Shown here piece after piece: positions 44,769 through 53,551 of a stretch of 64,000 bases of DNA. The notes beneath the pieces are model-generated. The model saw only the letters and a program-made list of their open reading frames with translations, ran no database searches and was not told where the DNA came from. Position 1 is the stretch's first letter. Each line of letters begins with the position of its first letter. Source of the DNA: UBA1413 sp964552955 (GTDB lineage Bacteria; Bacteroidota; Bacteroidia; Bacteroidales; Prolixibacteraceae); the NCBI GenBank assembly GCA_964552955.1, contig CAZKIU010000002.1, positions 89,050-153,049 of the forward strand, read 5' to 3'. The translations under genes were made by a program, and so were the position numbers.

Positions 44769-45265
44769 TTCCGGGCGTGCATAATTTTCTCAATGAGCAG
44801 GGAGGTGGAGCATCCGGGAACCAGATCAATCGTTTCCACTTTTCCTCCGGAAGCGGTTACTGTTTCATAGCCGGCGATCTCTTCGGGCCGGTAATCACTC
44901 CCCTTCACCAGAAAGTGGGGTTCGATGGCCCTGATCAGTTCAAGGGGGGTGTCTTCATGGAATAGGACGACGGCGGCGACCGGTTCCAGGGCTGCCAGCA
45001 GCCAGGCGCGCGATTCCTGATCGGTCAGCGGGCGGCCGGGACCCTTAAGGCGGCTTACCGAAGCGTCGGAATTGAGGCCCACCACCAGGTGGTCTCCCAG
45101 GGCCGCCGCCTGGGCCAGGTATACCGCATGACCCCGGTGGAGCAGGTCAAAACACCCGTTGGTGAAGATAACCGTCTCACCTGATCCCTTCCACTGCCGG
45201 CAGAGCGGCAGAAAACTTGCACTATCCCTGAATATTTTCGCCTCTACCTTCCTGATATAATCCAT
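44765..45265 (-). CDS. rfaE2: Heptose 1-phosphate adenylyltransferase (RfaE domain II, HldE-C)
   Basis: The protein has 166 residues. The cytidylyltransferase-fold signature TNGCFDLLHRGHAVYL has the catalytic H-x-G-H-like motif (here H-R-G-H), followed by VVGLNSDASVSRLKGPGRP, KGSDYRPEEI and PGCSTSLLIEKI, the HldE C-terminal nucleotidyltransferase. It attaches AMP to D-glycero-beta-D-manno-heptose 1-phosphate. In Bacteroidota the kinase half is often a separate gene. The proposed GmhA is at 14885-15550, far away. The gene precedes radA with a four-base overlap. Confidence 0.9.
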   Translation of the reverse strand: MDYIRKVEAKIFRDSASFLPLCRQWKGSGETVIFTNGCFDLLHRGHAVYLAQAAALGDHLVVGLNSDASVSRLKGPGRPLTDQESRAWLLAALEPVAAVVLFHEDTPLELIRAIEPHFLVKGSDYRPEEIAGYETVTASGGKVETIDLVPGCSTSLLIEKIMHARK

Positions 45266-45339
45266 CCGTCCAACTTTTTCATAAAAATAGTTAAAAACGT
45301 TTCAAAATCAGCGCAGCAAAGGCCGTAACCCTGAATAAA

Positions 45340-45369
45340 TTGATTTTCCGGATATTTTCCTTAATTTTG
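45340..45369 (+). promoter_or_regulatory. Bacteroidota-type promoter for the GT5-like gene
   Basis: TTG at 45340-45342, a 19-base spacer and TAATTTTG at 45362-45369 match the Bacteroidota promoter consensus. The ATG at 45399 lies 29 bases after the -7 element. It probably serves the GT5-like gene and the DUF4270 and glmS genes behind it. Confidence 0.7.
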
Positions 45370-45398
45370 CAGAGTTCTAAACTACTTGGAAAACGTAG

Positions 45399-46199
45399 AT
45401 GGAAAACAAAAGGATTCTTTATATTTCACAAGAAATCACCCCCTATTTACCCGAAAGCGAGATGTCAGAAATTTCGCGTTTCCTTCCGCAGGGAGTCCAG
45501 GAAAGAGGACGTGAAATCAGGACCTTTATGCCCCGTTACGGGTGCGTCAATGAGCGACGCAACCAGTTGCACGAAGTGATCCGTCTTTCGGGAATGAACC
45601 TGGTCATCAACGACACCGACCACCCTCTCATCATCAAGGTAGCATCTATCCAATCGGCCCGCATGCAGGTTTACTTCATTGATAATGAGGATTACTTTCA
45701 CCGGAAGAGTGTTCTTGTCGATCCTGAGAATAATTTCTTCGAAGACAATGATGAGCGGGCGATATTTTTTGCCCGCGGGGTACTGGAGACGGTGATCAAA
45801 CTGCGCTGGGCCCCTGACATCATCCACTGCCACGGCTGGCTCACCGCATTGGTTCCCTTGTACATCAGGAAATATTACCACGACGATCCCCTTTTTGCAC
45901 AATCCAAAGTCGTCTATTCCGTTTATAACGACGCATTTCAGGGAACCCTGAATAAAAATTTCAGGAAGAAGCTGCTGCTCAAGGGGATTAACGCGGGCGA
46001 TGTGAAAAATTTGGAGCTTCCCAACTATGTCAACGTCAGCAAGCTGGCCATCCAGTATGCCGATGCTGTCATTCAGGGCTCCCGTGATATCCACCCCGAA
46101 GTGGGGCAATTTGTCAGGGAGTCGGGAATAAAGTTCCTGGAATTCCAGGAGAAAGAGGTTTATGTTGATGTTTACAATGATTTTTATGACGAGGTTTAG
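45399..46199 (+). CDS. Stand-alone GT5 N-domain protein (annotated as glycogen/starch synthase)
   Basis: The protein has 266 residues, about half of a normal glycogen synthase. It matches the N-terminal catalytic domain (GT5): ILYISQEITPYLPESEMSEISRFLP, IIHCHGWLTALVPLYIRKYY, and KVVYSVYNDAFQGTL. The C-terminal GT1-type half that binds ADP-glucose is absent, and the usual N-terminal KTGGLADV loop is replaced by SEMSEISRF, so catalysis as a glycogen synthase is unlikely. This short form is common in Bacteroidota beside DUF4270 genes. The role is unknown; a regulatory or vestigial domain is possible. A full promoter lies upstream, and DUF4270 begins 13 bases before its stop. Confidence 0.8.
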   Translation: MENKRILYISQEITPYLPESEMSEISRFLPQGVQERGREIRTFMPRYGCVNERRNQLHEVIRLSGMNLVINDTDHPLIIKVASIQSARMQVYFIDNEDYFHRKSVLVDPENNFFEDNDERAIFFARGVLETVIKLRWAPDIIHCHGWLTALVPLYIRKYYHDDPLFAQSKVVYSVYNDAFQGTLNKNFRKKLLLKGINAGDVKNLELPNYVNVSKLAIQYADAVIQGSRDIHPEVGQFVRESGIKFLEFQEKEVYVDVYNDFYDEV

Positions 46200-47550
46200 T
46201 TTGCTTTCTGGTCTGATATACAAGGCTTATCGGGTTATTTCCATTAAAAGATTTTTTTTCCTTGCAGGGATGCTTCTGACAGGAACGGGTTTTTTCCTTT
46301 TAAGTGCATGTGATGAGCCGGGAATAGCGGGCATTGAATTGCTTCCCTCCACCGACCTGATCAATGCCCACAATGTGATTGAGAAGGAAACCATCAGGGC
46401 TTATGCCTATATCGATGATTCCCTGCGGACCGATGAATCATCGACCAGTTTGCTGGGGATGTTCAATGATCCTGTTTTTGGGAAGACCACGGCTGACCTG
46501 GCGCTTCAATTCCGGCTCAAATCATTTCCCGACTGGGGCAGCAACCCGGTGCCCGACTCCATCCTCTTCTATTTTTACTACCGGACCATTTACGGTGATA
46601 CTTCATCGGTGCAAAAGCTGGAGATATATGAACTCGCCGAGCCGCTGGATCCCGATGCCAATTATTACCATGATGTAGACCTCCAGGCCAAAGCCGCCTC
46701 TTTCAAGCTGGCTGATTTTGATTTCAAACCGAGTGTGAAACTCGATACGACGTATCAAGATACCATGTACCAACTGGTGGGCGTCAGACTGGATCCTTCG
46801 CTGGCCCAAAAGCTGATATCAGCCGATTCCCTTGACCTGGTCAATAACGAAAGCTTCCTGGAATATTTCAGGGGGTTGTATATCAAGCCGGTTTCCGCGG
46901 GAGGCCAGGGATCCCTGGTATCACTCAGCCTGCTGGGTTCGTCGACCATGAGTGCCTCGGCGGTCGTGCTTTACTATCATAATGACGAAGATACCACCAA
47001 CATGGCCTTTTACGTCACCGATTTCAGTGCACGTGTAAACAGTTTCAAACACGATTACACTACCACCGCCTTTTATCCCTACCTGAATCAGGAGAGCCAT
47101 TCCGACAGCCTCCTCTATATCCAGTCAACAGGAGGCCTGCAGTCTAAGGTATACCTCCCCTTTCTGGAAGGATGGAAAGATTCCTCCCGCATTGCCATCA
47201 ACAAGGCAGAACTGATCTTTACCATCGACACCACTGCTTCTAATTACAGGAAGTATCCCCTCCCCACACAGCTCTTCCTTACTTATATCAACGATGATGG
47301 GCAGGAGTATCTTCCTAAGGATTACTCCTTTCTTCCGGCTTATTATGGAGGGTATCTTTACGGGGATTACACTTACCGTTTCAATATCACCCAGCACATG
47401 CAGAGTATCATGGAAGGGGAGACTGAAAACCACGGCTTTTTCCTGACGCCCAACAACAAAAACAGCGAGATGCGCCGGGCCGTGTTGAAAGGAACCTCCA
47501 GTGCCGCGGGGGTGAAAATGGTCATCACCTACTCGAAGTTCAACCAGTAA
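46186..47550 (+). CDS. DUF4270 lipoprotein
   Basis: The protein has about 454 residues. The lipobox FLLSAC (Cys at about residue 42) follows a long N-terminal stretch starting MTRFSLLSGLIYKAYRVISI. Another ATG at 46162 lies deeper in the GT5 gene, and one at 46270 gives a short start with no basic n-region, so 46186 is a compromise. IELLPSTDLINA, LLGMFNDPVFGKTTADLALQF and the C-terminal FFLTPNNKNSEMRRAVLKG are conserved in DUF4270, which is found beside the short GT5 gene across Bacteroidota. Probably an outer-membrane lipoprotein of beta-sandwich fold; the role is unknown. glmS starts 11 bases later. Confidence 0.82.
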   Translation: MTRFSLLSGLIYKAYRVISIKRFFFLAGMLLTGTGFFLLSACDEPGIAGIELLPSTDLINAHNVIEKETIRAYAYIDDSLRTDESSTSLLGMFNDPVFGKTTADLALQFRLKSFPDWGSNPVPDSILFYFYYRTIYGDTSSVQKLEIYELAEPLDPDANYYHDVDLQAKAASFKLADFDFKPSVKLDTTYQDTMYQLVGVRLDPSLAQKLISADSLDLVNNESFLEYFRGLYIKPVSAGGQGSLVSLSLLGSSTMSASAVVLYYHNDEDTTNMAFYVTDFSARVNSFKHDYTTTAFYPYLNQESHSDSLLYIQSTGGLQSKVYLPFLEGWKDSSRIAINKAELIFTIDTTASNYRKYPLPTQLFLTYINDDGQEYLPKDYSFLPAYYGGYLYGDYTYRFNITQHMQSIMEGETENHGFFLTPNNKNSEMRRAVLKGTSSAAGVKMVITYSKFNQ

Positions 47551-47561
47551 TAATAGCTCCT

Positions 47562-49400
47562 ATGTGTGGCATAGTGGGATATATCGGGAGTAAGAATGTA
47601 TTTCCGCTGCTTTTAATTGGATTGAAACGTCTTGAATACCGGGGTTATGATTCTGCCGGTATTGCCATTTACGGGCAGGAGCTACGCATTTATAAAAAAA
47701 AAGGAAAGGTCTCTGACCTGGAGGATTATTGTGCCGGCAAGGATGTGACGGGCACCGTAGGTATTGGCCATACGCGGTGGGCCACGCATGGCGAACCCAA
47801 TGACCGGAATGCCCATCCCCACTCTTCCCAAAACGGACTCTTTACCCTCGTCCACAACGGAATCATTGAGAATTACGCCGAACTGAAGAAGGATCTTCTC
47901 CAACACGGATTCACCTTCGAAAGCGAAACCGATACGGAGGTATTGTCGAATCTGATGGAGTATTTTTACCACCCGGCGGAGGGTGTTGGTGTGGAGATGG
48001 CGGTAAGGCTGGCCTTATCGAAGGTGGTGGGGGCCTATGGGGTTGCCGTTCTGGCCAGGGACGAACCCGGGAAGCTGATAGCTGCCCGGAAAGGAAGTCC
48101 CCTGGTCATCGGTATTGGCCGGGGAGAATACTTCGTGGCCTCCGATGCGGCTCCCATTGTGGAACATACCGATCATGTCGTTTATCTCAACGATGATGAT
48201 GTGGCCATCATGGAAAGGGGAAGCCTGACTCTGAAAAACGTCGAAAACAACCCGGTAACCCTGACCATCCGTCAGGCCGACGTCTCCATCGGAGAGATGG
48301 AAAAAGGGGAATTTGAACATTTTATGCTGAAGGAGATCTTTGAGCAACCCCGGACCATTGAGGAGACCTTCCGGGGCAGGTTAAGGACCGGCCAATCGGA
48401 GATAGTGCTGGGAGGGCTCATGGATGTCATGCCGGAGTTGGTAAGGGCCAGGCGGATCATCATCATAGGGTGTGGCACCTCCTGGCATGCAGCCCTGATC
48501 GGGGAGTACCTCATTGAGGAGTATGCCCGCATTCCCGTGGAGGTGGAATATGCTTCCGAATTTCGCTATCGCCATCCGGTATTGGAACCCGGCGACATTG
48601 TGATGGCCATCAGCCAGAGTGGCGAAACCGCCGACACGCTTGCCGCGCTGAAGATGGCCCGCGACAGGGGAGCCCTGGTTCTGGGAATCTGCAATGTGGT
48701 AGGATCCTCTATTGCCCGGGAGACCGTTGCCGGGGTCTATACCCATGCCGGCATTGAAATAGGGGTGGCTTCCACCAAGGCCTTTACGGCTCAGGTGACG
48801 GTTCTGACGCTCCTGGCCCTGAAACTGGCCTTCGAACGGCAGACCATTACGGATGAACTCTACCAGGAGCTGATAGCCGAACTGGCCACGGTTCCCGCGA
48901 AAGCCAGAACCATCCTCAATCACCACCTCAGTGTGAAATCTATTGCCGCAGAGGTGGTGAATGCCGGTGATGCCCTTTACCTGGGGCGCGGAATCCTCTT
49001 CCCCGTTGCCCTGGAAGGCGCCCTTAAACTCAAGGAAATCTCCTATATCCATGCCGAAGGTTATGCCGCCGGAGAAATGAAACATGGCCCCATTGCCCTG
49101 GTCGACGATAACCTTCCGGTAATCGTCGTGGCCCCACGCGACCACTACTATGAGAAAATAGTCAGTAATATTCAGGAAGTAATAGCCAGGAAAGGCCATA
49201 TCCTGGCTGTGGTTTCCGAAGGCGATGACCAGATCAGGACAATGGCCGACTTCATCATGGAGATTCCCTCCTCCCATCCTGCCGTGACCCCCTTGCTGAC
49301 TATCATTCCTCTGCAACTGCTGGCCTATTACATCGCCGTATTGAGAGGGTGCTCTGTCGACCAACCCCGGAACCTGGCTAAATCGGTCACCGTAGAGTAA
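47562..49400 (+). CDS. glmS: Glutamine-fructose-6-phosphate aminotransferase
   Basis: The protein has 612 residues. It makes glucosamine 6-phosphate, the entry point for peptidoglycan and lipid A sugars and for the UDP-GlcNAc used by the sugar locus. Cys2 after Met (MCGIVGYIG) is the glutaminase nucleophile; GHTRWATHGEPNDRNAHPH is the glutamine site; two SIS domains follow with GCGTSWHAALIG, SQSGETADTLAAL and HAEGYAAGEMKHGPIALVD. The C-terminus PRNLAKSVTVE is the standard one for GlmS. The gene starts 11 bases after DUF4270, so it is likely in the same transcript. Confidence 0.97.
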   Translation: MCGIVGYIGSKNVFPLLLIGLKRLEYRGYDSAGIAIYGQELRIYKKKGKVSDLEDYCAGKDVTGTVGIGHTRWATHGEPNDRNAHPHSSQNGLFTLVHNGIIENYAELKKDLLQHGFTFESETDTEVLSNLMEYFYHPAEGVGVEMAVRLALSKVVGAYGVAVLARDEPGKLIAARKGSPLVIGIGRGEYFVASDAAPIVEHTDHVVYLNDDDVAIMERGSLTLKNVENNPVTLTIRQADVSIGEMEKGEFEHFMLKEIFEQPRTIEETFRGRLRTGQSEIVLGGLMDVMPELVRARRIIIIGCGTSWHAALIGEYLIEEYARIPVEVEYASEFRYRHPVLEPGDIVMAISQSGETADTLAALKMARDRGALVLGICNVVGSSIARETVAGVYTHAGIEIGVASTKAFTAQVTVLTLLALKLAFERQTITDELYQELIAELATVPAKARTILNHHLSVKSIAAEVVNAGDALYLGRGILFPVALEGALKLKEISYIHAEGYAAGEMKHGPIALVDDNLPVIVVAPRDHYYEKIVSNIQEVIARKGHILAVVSEGDDQIRTMADFIMEIPSSHPAVTPLLTIIPLQLLAYYIAVLRGCSVDQPRNLAKSVTVE

Positions 49401-49463
49401 TGTATTCTAAGCCTCATCCATCCGGTACCTTTCACCTCTAACCCATGACCTGACCGTGCCATC

Positions 49464-50033
49464 ATGATTACCTTCACTCAGTTCATCACTTTTTTCATGA
49501 TTGCCTTGGGCCTGAGTTTTGACTCCTTTGCGGTTTCCATCACGATGGGGATGACCCGCAAAAAGATCCTCTTCCTCCAGGCCTGCCAGGTGGCATTTGT
49601 CCTGGCCTTCTTCCAGGCCCTCTTCCCCCTGGGAGGGTGGCTGGTGGGCTCCTCCCTTAAAAATATGATCGCCAATTACGACCACTGGGTCGCCCTCGGA
49701 CTCCTTACCTTCATCGGAGTCAGGATGATCCTCGATGGCCTGGGCCAGCAGGAGGAGAAAAATTTCGACCCTTTCAACCGGCGGGTGCTGATCGGCGTCG
49801 CCGTGGCTACCAGCATCGACGCCCTGGCTGTGGGAATCAGTTTCGGATTCATTGACGTACCTATTCTTATTCCGGTAGCCATCATCGGCGTGGTCACCTT
49901 TGTGGCGGCCATGCTCGGCCTCCTCTTCGGTAAGAAAATCCCCGGAAAGAAAAGCCACCGCAGCGTGGTGGCCGGGGGAATCATCCTGATTCTTATCGGA
50001 ATTAAAATCCTGGTGGAACACCTGATGGCCTGA
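49464..50033 (+). CDS. mntP: Manganese efflux pump MntP
   Basis: The protein has 189 residues. Six membrane helices are expected; GLSFDSFAVSITMGMTRKK in the first and ATSIDALAVGISFGF in the fourth carry the paired Asp residues typical of MntP, which exports manganese. Length is normal. No yybP-ykoY-like manganese riboswitch is visible in the 63 bases before it. It lies 63 bases after glmS on the same strand and might be read from the same transcript. Confidence 0.92.
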   Translation: MITFTQFITFFMIALGLSFDSFAVSITMGMTRKKILFLQACQVAFVLAFFQALFPLGGWLVGSSLKNMIANYDHWVALGLLTFIGVRMILDGLGQQEEKNFDPFNRRVLIGVAVATSIDALAVGISFGFIDVPILIPVAIIGVVTFVAAMLGLLFGKKIPGKKSHRSVVAGGIILILIGIKILVEHLMA

Positions 50034-50173
50034 GTCACCCGGTATTGCTTCCACACCTCTTCCCGCACGAAGCGCATATATGGGCGATACCTCCGTATGA
50101 ACCCTAAGCATATACTCTCCAGGATGAAATGAGGGATTTTACCTTAGCCCGTCGCCGTAATCCTTTGTGCCGG

Positions 50174-50572
50174 TTATATTTTCTTCACTTCCAGAACGAC
50201 GATCTTTTCCTTTTCGGGAACCTCTTTGCCATAAACCGGATAGGGGAGCACATCTATCAGCCTGAAGATATGGTTGTTAACGGTATCTGTAGGATGATGC
50301 AGGGTGCTGAGGACCACATTGTAAACAGGAGTATTGCCAATTTCAAGCCATACGGTGGCTTCACCCTGCCACACGCAAACCACACCCACGGGGCAGCGGG
50401 AATCGGTGATGTCTTTGATCCTTAATGTAAGATCTCCTCCTGCGATATAGTAGGAATGACCCGCTTTGAGGTTAAGCGCCCTGTCATAGCGCATCTCCTC
50501 CTTCTCGCCCTCCTGGTTGCAGGAAAGGCACATCAGGGAGAGAAGCAGACCAATGAGTTGAACTTGCTTCAT
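50174..50572 (-). CDS. Small lipoprotein with conserved Cys pair, unknown function
   Basis: The protein has 132 residues. The N-terminus MKQVQLIGLLLSLMCLSC is a lipoprotein signal with Cys18. The mature part has DSRCPVGVVCVWQGEAT, a two-cysteine motif I know from several small secreted Bacteroidota proteins without assigned role. A GTG one codon upstream is an alternative start. It is convergent with mntP, and the 140 bases between the stops hold nothing I can support. Divergent from the dus gene. Confidence 0.65.
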   Translation of the reverse strand: MKQVQLIGLLLSLMCLSCNQEGEKEEMRYDRALNLKAGHSYYIAGGDLTLRIKDITDSRCPVGVVCVWQGEATVWLEIGNTPVYNVVLSTLHHPTDTVNNHIFRLIDVLPYPVYGKEVPEKEKIVVLEVKKI

Positions 50573-50630
50573 CACTTCCCGTTTTATAACTGTTGACGAA
50601 AAAGATGGCCGTATTGTTGCATGAAAGGAG

Positions 50631-50638
50631 TATTTTTG
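50631..50638 (+). promoter_or_regulatory. Candidate -7 box TATTTTTG for the dus gene
   Basis: TATTTTTG matches TAnnTTTG and ends 18 bases before the ATG at 50657. The nearest TTGs upstream lie at spacings of 11-14 and 35 bases, outside the usual 19-21, so only the -7 half is supported. Confidence 0.4.
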
Positions 50639-50656
50639 TCGTTGTAACAGAGAACT

Positions 50657-51670
50657 ATGAAGATAGGAAATATTGAGTTGGGCCCTTTGCCGTTGTTTCT
50701 GGCGCCTATGGAGGATGTGACCTACAAGTCATTCCGTTACATGTGCAAGAAATTTGGAGCCGATGTGATGTATACCGAGTTTGTCAATTCGGATGCCCTG
50801 GTCAGGAATGTGGCCAAAACGAAGATTAAGATGTCGTTGTTTGATTTTGACCGGCCGGTCGCCATTCAGATTTATGGTCATGATATCGAGGCGATGGCGG
50901 AGGCGGCGAAGGTTGCCGCAGAGGCCGGTCCCGACTTCATCGATATCAATTTCGGATGTCCGATGAAGAAAATCGTCAGGCGGGGGGCAGGCGCTGCGCT
51001 GTTACAGGATCTGCCCAGGATGCAGGCGATGGCGGCAGCCGTGGTGAAGGCGGTGGGGTTACCCGTGACGGCTAAGACGCGCCTGGGATGGGATGATCAG
51101 GATAAACCGGTGGTAGAGGCGGCCCTGCGCCTTCAGGATGCGGGCATCAGTGCCCTGGCCATCCATGGCCGAACCCGCAGCCAGCTCTACAACGGCCTGG
51201 CCGACTGGTCCCTGATCGGGGAGGTCAAAAACCACCCCCGCATCACCATCCCTATCATTGGCAACGGCGATGTCAGGGGTCCCCTTCAGGCCGAAGCCCT
51301 GTGGCGTCAAACAGGGGTCGACGGCCTGATGATCGGCCGCCCCTCTATCGGCCGCCCCTGGATCTTTCGGGAAATCAAACACTACCTGGCAACGGGCGAA
51401 ATGCTCCCTCCTCCTTCTGTGGAAGAAGTGGTCGAAAACGTCAGGGAACAACTGCAACTCAGCATCAGTTGGAAGGAGGATGAACGCCGGGGAATCCTTG
51501 AAATGCGCCGCCACCTGGCCAAATATTTCCCCCACCTCCCCCATTTCAGAGAATTGAAAATCGGATTATTACAGGCCGAAGAATACCATACCGTTGATCA
51601 ACTGCTTGACAGGATTGCCGAAGAATACCGTGGCATGAAAGTTGATTATACCGATATTGCATTAAGTTGA
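50657..51670 (+). CDS. dusB: tRNA-dihydrouridine synthase (DusB-like)
   Basis: The protein has 337 residues. It reduces uridine in tRNA to dihydrouridine with FMN and NADPH. Motifs: LAPMEDVTYKSFRYMCKKFG (FMN-binding), DINFGCPMKKIVRRGAGAALLQD (with the catalytic Cys in GCPMKK), AKTRLGW, AIHGRTRSQLYNGLADW and IGNGDVRGPLQAE, followed by a C-terminal helical tRNA-binding domain. The length fits DusB; in Bacteroidota the subgroup name is less certain. A DUF1232 gene follows 19 bases later, likely co-transcribed. Confidence 0.93.
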   Translation: MKIGNIELGPLPLFLAPMEDVTYKSFRYMCKKFGADVMYTEFVNSDALVRNVAKTKIKMSLFDFDRPVAIQIYGHDIEAMAEAAKVAAEAGPDFIDINFGCPMKKIVRRGAGAALLQDLPRMQAMAAAVVKAVGLPVTAKTRLGWDDQDKPVVEAALRLQDAGISALAIHGRTRSQLYNGLADWSLIGEVKNHPRITIPIIGNGDVRGPLQAEALWRQTGVDGLMIGRPSIGRPWIFREIKHYLATGEMLPPPSVEEVVENVREQLQLSISWKEDERRGILEMRRHLAKYFPHLPHFRELKIGLLQAEEYHTVDQLLDRIAEEYRGMKVDYTDIALS

Positions 51671-51689
51671 TTTGAATTAAATTCTGAAG

Positions 51690-52079
51690 ATGGAAAACCG
51701 TTATGCCCGTAGGTACAATGAGCGTTCCCTTCTCGCGAAAATCGGACGATATGGTGGGAAGGCCGGACAAAAAGTGGTCTATGCTGCCTTACTGCTCTGG
51801 TATCTGATGAAAGATCCTGGTGTGGCCACCAAAACCAAGCTGACCATTGCCGCTGCCCTGGGCTATTTCATTATGCCTGTCGACGCCATTTTTGACCTGG
51901 CCCCCCTGTTGGGGTTCACCGATGACCTGGGGGTGCTCATCTATGCCCTGGTGAAGGGCTCCTCCTCCATCACCCCGGAGATCAAGGCCAGGGCCCGCCA
52001 AAAACTCAAAGAGTGGTTTCCCGCACCCAATGAAAAGCAACTCCTTGCCCTGGAGAAAAAGATCATTCCGGGCCACTGA
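51690..52079 (+). CDS. DUF1232 (YkvA-like) small membrane protein
   Basis: The protein has 129 residues. The core ALLLWYLMKDPGVATKTKLTIAAALGYFIMPVDAIFDL and GFTDDLGVLIYALVK is the DUF1232 signature: a helical pair with conserved 'PVDxIxD' and 'GxxDD'. The N-terminus is basic and hydrophilic. The function of this family is unknown. It follows dus by 19 bases on the same strand. Confidence 0.88.
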   Translation: MENRYARRYNERSLLAKIGRYGGKAGQKVVYAALLLWYLMKDPGVATKTKLTIAAALGYFIMPVDAIFDLAPLLGFTDDLGVLIYALVKGSSSITPEIKARARQKLKEWFPAPNEKQLLALEKKIIPGH

Positions 52080-52121
52080 CGGTTTTCCTTAATAGGTATT
52101 ATATTTGAACAACACAAAATA

Positions 52122-52499
52122 ATGCAGTTTTCCGGGAAGATAAGATGCAGTGGGTTGCTGATCCTGATAGGGTGGGCCCTGATGGTGGCCCCGGTAGCTT
52201 CCGCCCAGGTTCGGGTGGCTGAGAAGCCTGTTCCTCCCCGCGAGCTGATGAAGATTCCCTCCAAACCCGGCGACGGCTATGTATTGCTCCCCGGAAGATG
52301 GGTATGGCACCGCCCTGCCAGGATGTATGCCTGGCTGGCTCCCGTTTGGGTGATCCCCCCCCGCGGAAAAGTGTGGATCCCCGGTTATTGGAAGGAAGCC
52401 CGCAAAGGGTGGATATGGGTGCCGGGAAAATGGGAGAATAAACAGCGGTTCTGGAACAGAAATCTCTCCACCAGCAAATATCTCAGATCAGAAGGGTGA
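52122..52499 (+). CDS. Secreted W-x-x-G-x-W repeat protein
   Basis: The protein has 125 residues. A signal peptide covers about residues 1-28 (ends VASAQ). The mature part repeats short Trp/Pro/Gly motifs: LLPGRWVWH, WLAPVWVIPPRGKVWIPGYW, GWIWVPGKW, as in the YXWGXW-repeat family of secreted or outer-membrane proteins. The function is unknown. It begins 43 bases after the DUF1232 gene. The pattern is distinctive but short, so the family call is moderate. Confidence 0.65.
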   Translation: MQFSGKIRCSGLLILIGWALMVAPVASAQVRVAEKPVPPRELMKIPSKPGDGYVLLPGRWVWHRPARMYAWLAPVWVIPPRGKVWIPGYWKEARKGWIWVPGKWENKQRFWNRNLSTSKYLRSEG

Positions 52500-52551
52500 T
52501 ACTAGGGGCCCAGCTTCTGGAACTGGGAGTTAACCGCCGGTAAAAAATGGG

Positions 52552-53460
52552 TTATTCCTGTGTGAGTTGCTGGAAGATATGCTCCAGGTTCTCTTCTCTT
52601 TGGGTCAGGGCCAGGAGGGTAGCCCCACTCTCCACTGCCATCCTGAAAATGTTTGGCCGGAGGTCTACCCCGGGGAGGGCCGTCAGAAGCCATCCCTTTC
52701 CCTCGGCAGTCACCTGAAAGGTTCCACTTATCTTCTCCAGAACAGCAGGGCCGATCTCCCGGTCAAATTCTGCATAGACCTTCTGGGAGGAACCCAGAGT
52801 AACTCCTTTCAGCCGCGACAAAGGACCATCGGCGACCAGCCTGCCCTGACTGATAATCACCACTCTGCTGCACATCGCTTCTACTTCCTGGAGGATATGT
52901 GAGGAGAGCAGGAGTGTTTTTTCGGCGGCAATACGGGAAATGAGACTTCTGATTTCTCCCAGTTGGTTGGGATCGAGACCACTTGTGGGTTCATCGAGGA
53001 GAAGGACCGGCGGATCATGGATCAGGGCCTGGGCCAGACCTACCCTTTGCCGGTATCCCTTCGACAAGGCCCCTATTTTCTTGTGTTTTTCCTTTTCGAG
53101 CCCCGTCAGGGCTATCATCTCCCTGACCCGTGCTCCTGGCCGCGGAAGTTTGTAAAAACCAGCGGCCAGCTCAAGATACTCAGTAATATAGAGATCAGTA
53201 TAGAGGGGATTGTTCTCAGGCAGATAACCGATCTGCCGCTTGAGGGCAGTTCCCTCAGCCGTCACTTTTATGCCATCGAGGAGTACATCACCTGCTGTCG
53301 GCGGAAGATAGCCGGCAATGATTTTCATCAGGGTTGATTTTCCTGCTCCGTTGGGCCCCAGAAACCCGGTCAACTCCCCTTTGTTCAAGATAAAAGATAC
53401 CTGGTCCAGGGCTTTCTGAACCCCGTAATATTTCGTGATCTCCTTAATTTCTAGCGCCAT
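52552..53460 (-). CDS. gldA: ABC transporter ATP-binding protein (GldA-like)
   Basis: The protein has 302 residues. ATPase motifs: Walker A GPNGAGKST, Q-loop IGYLPENNPLY, signature LSKGYRQRVGLAQ, Walker B PVLLLDEPTSGLDP and the switch histidine LSSHI. The C-terminal extension (about 215-302) is that of the GldA/CcmA-like group. GldA with GldF and GldG forms a transporter needed for gliding in some Bacteroidota; neither is in the window, so another ABC-2 export role is possible. It is divergent from ispG. The gene symbol is by similarity of domain layout only. Confidence 0.78.
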   Translation of the reverse strand: MALEIKEITKYYGVQKALDQVSFILNKGELTGFLGPNGAGKSTLMKIIAGYLPPTAGDVLLDGIKVTAEGTALKRQIGYLPENNPLYTDLYITEYLELAAGFYKLPRPGARVREMIALTGLEKEKHKKIGALSKGYRQRVGLAQALIHDPPVLLLDEPTSGLDPNQLGEIRSLISRIAAEKTLLLSSHILQEVEAMCSRVVIISQGRLVADGPLSRLKGVTLGSSQKVYAEFDREIGPAVLEKISGTFQVTAEGKGWLLTALPGVDLRPNIFRMAVESGATLLALTQREENLEHIFQQLTQE

Positions 53461-53517
53461 CCCGACAAATTAAGCAAACAAAAATAACTTAAACTTTTAT
53501 AATTTGGGTTATGTGAT

Positions 53518-53525
53518 TACATTTG
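53518..53525 (+). promoter_or_regulatory. Candidate -7 box TACATTTG for ispG
   Basis: TACATTTG matches TAnnTTTG and ends 26 bases before the ispG ATG. No TTG is at the usual spacing; a TTTG 11 bases upstream is too close. Confidence 0.4.
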
Positions 53526-53551
53526 CATCTCGGGCATAGCCACCACGAAGT

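Noticed and set aside
48381..49364. Long minus-strand frame opposite glmS
   Set aside because: Reverse shadow of glmS with Gly/His/Gln-rich composition and no domain.
49401..49463. Manganese riboswitch before mntP
   Set aside because: The 63-base gap is too short and lacks the conserved loop sequences.
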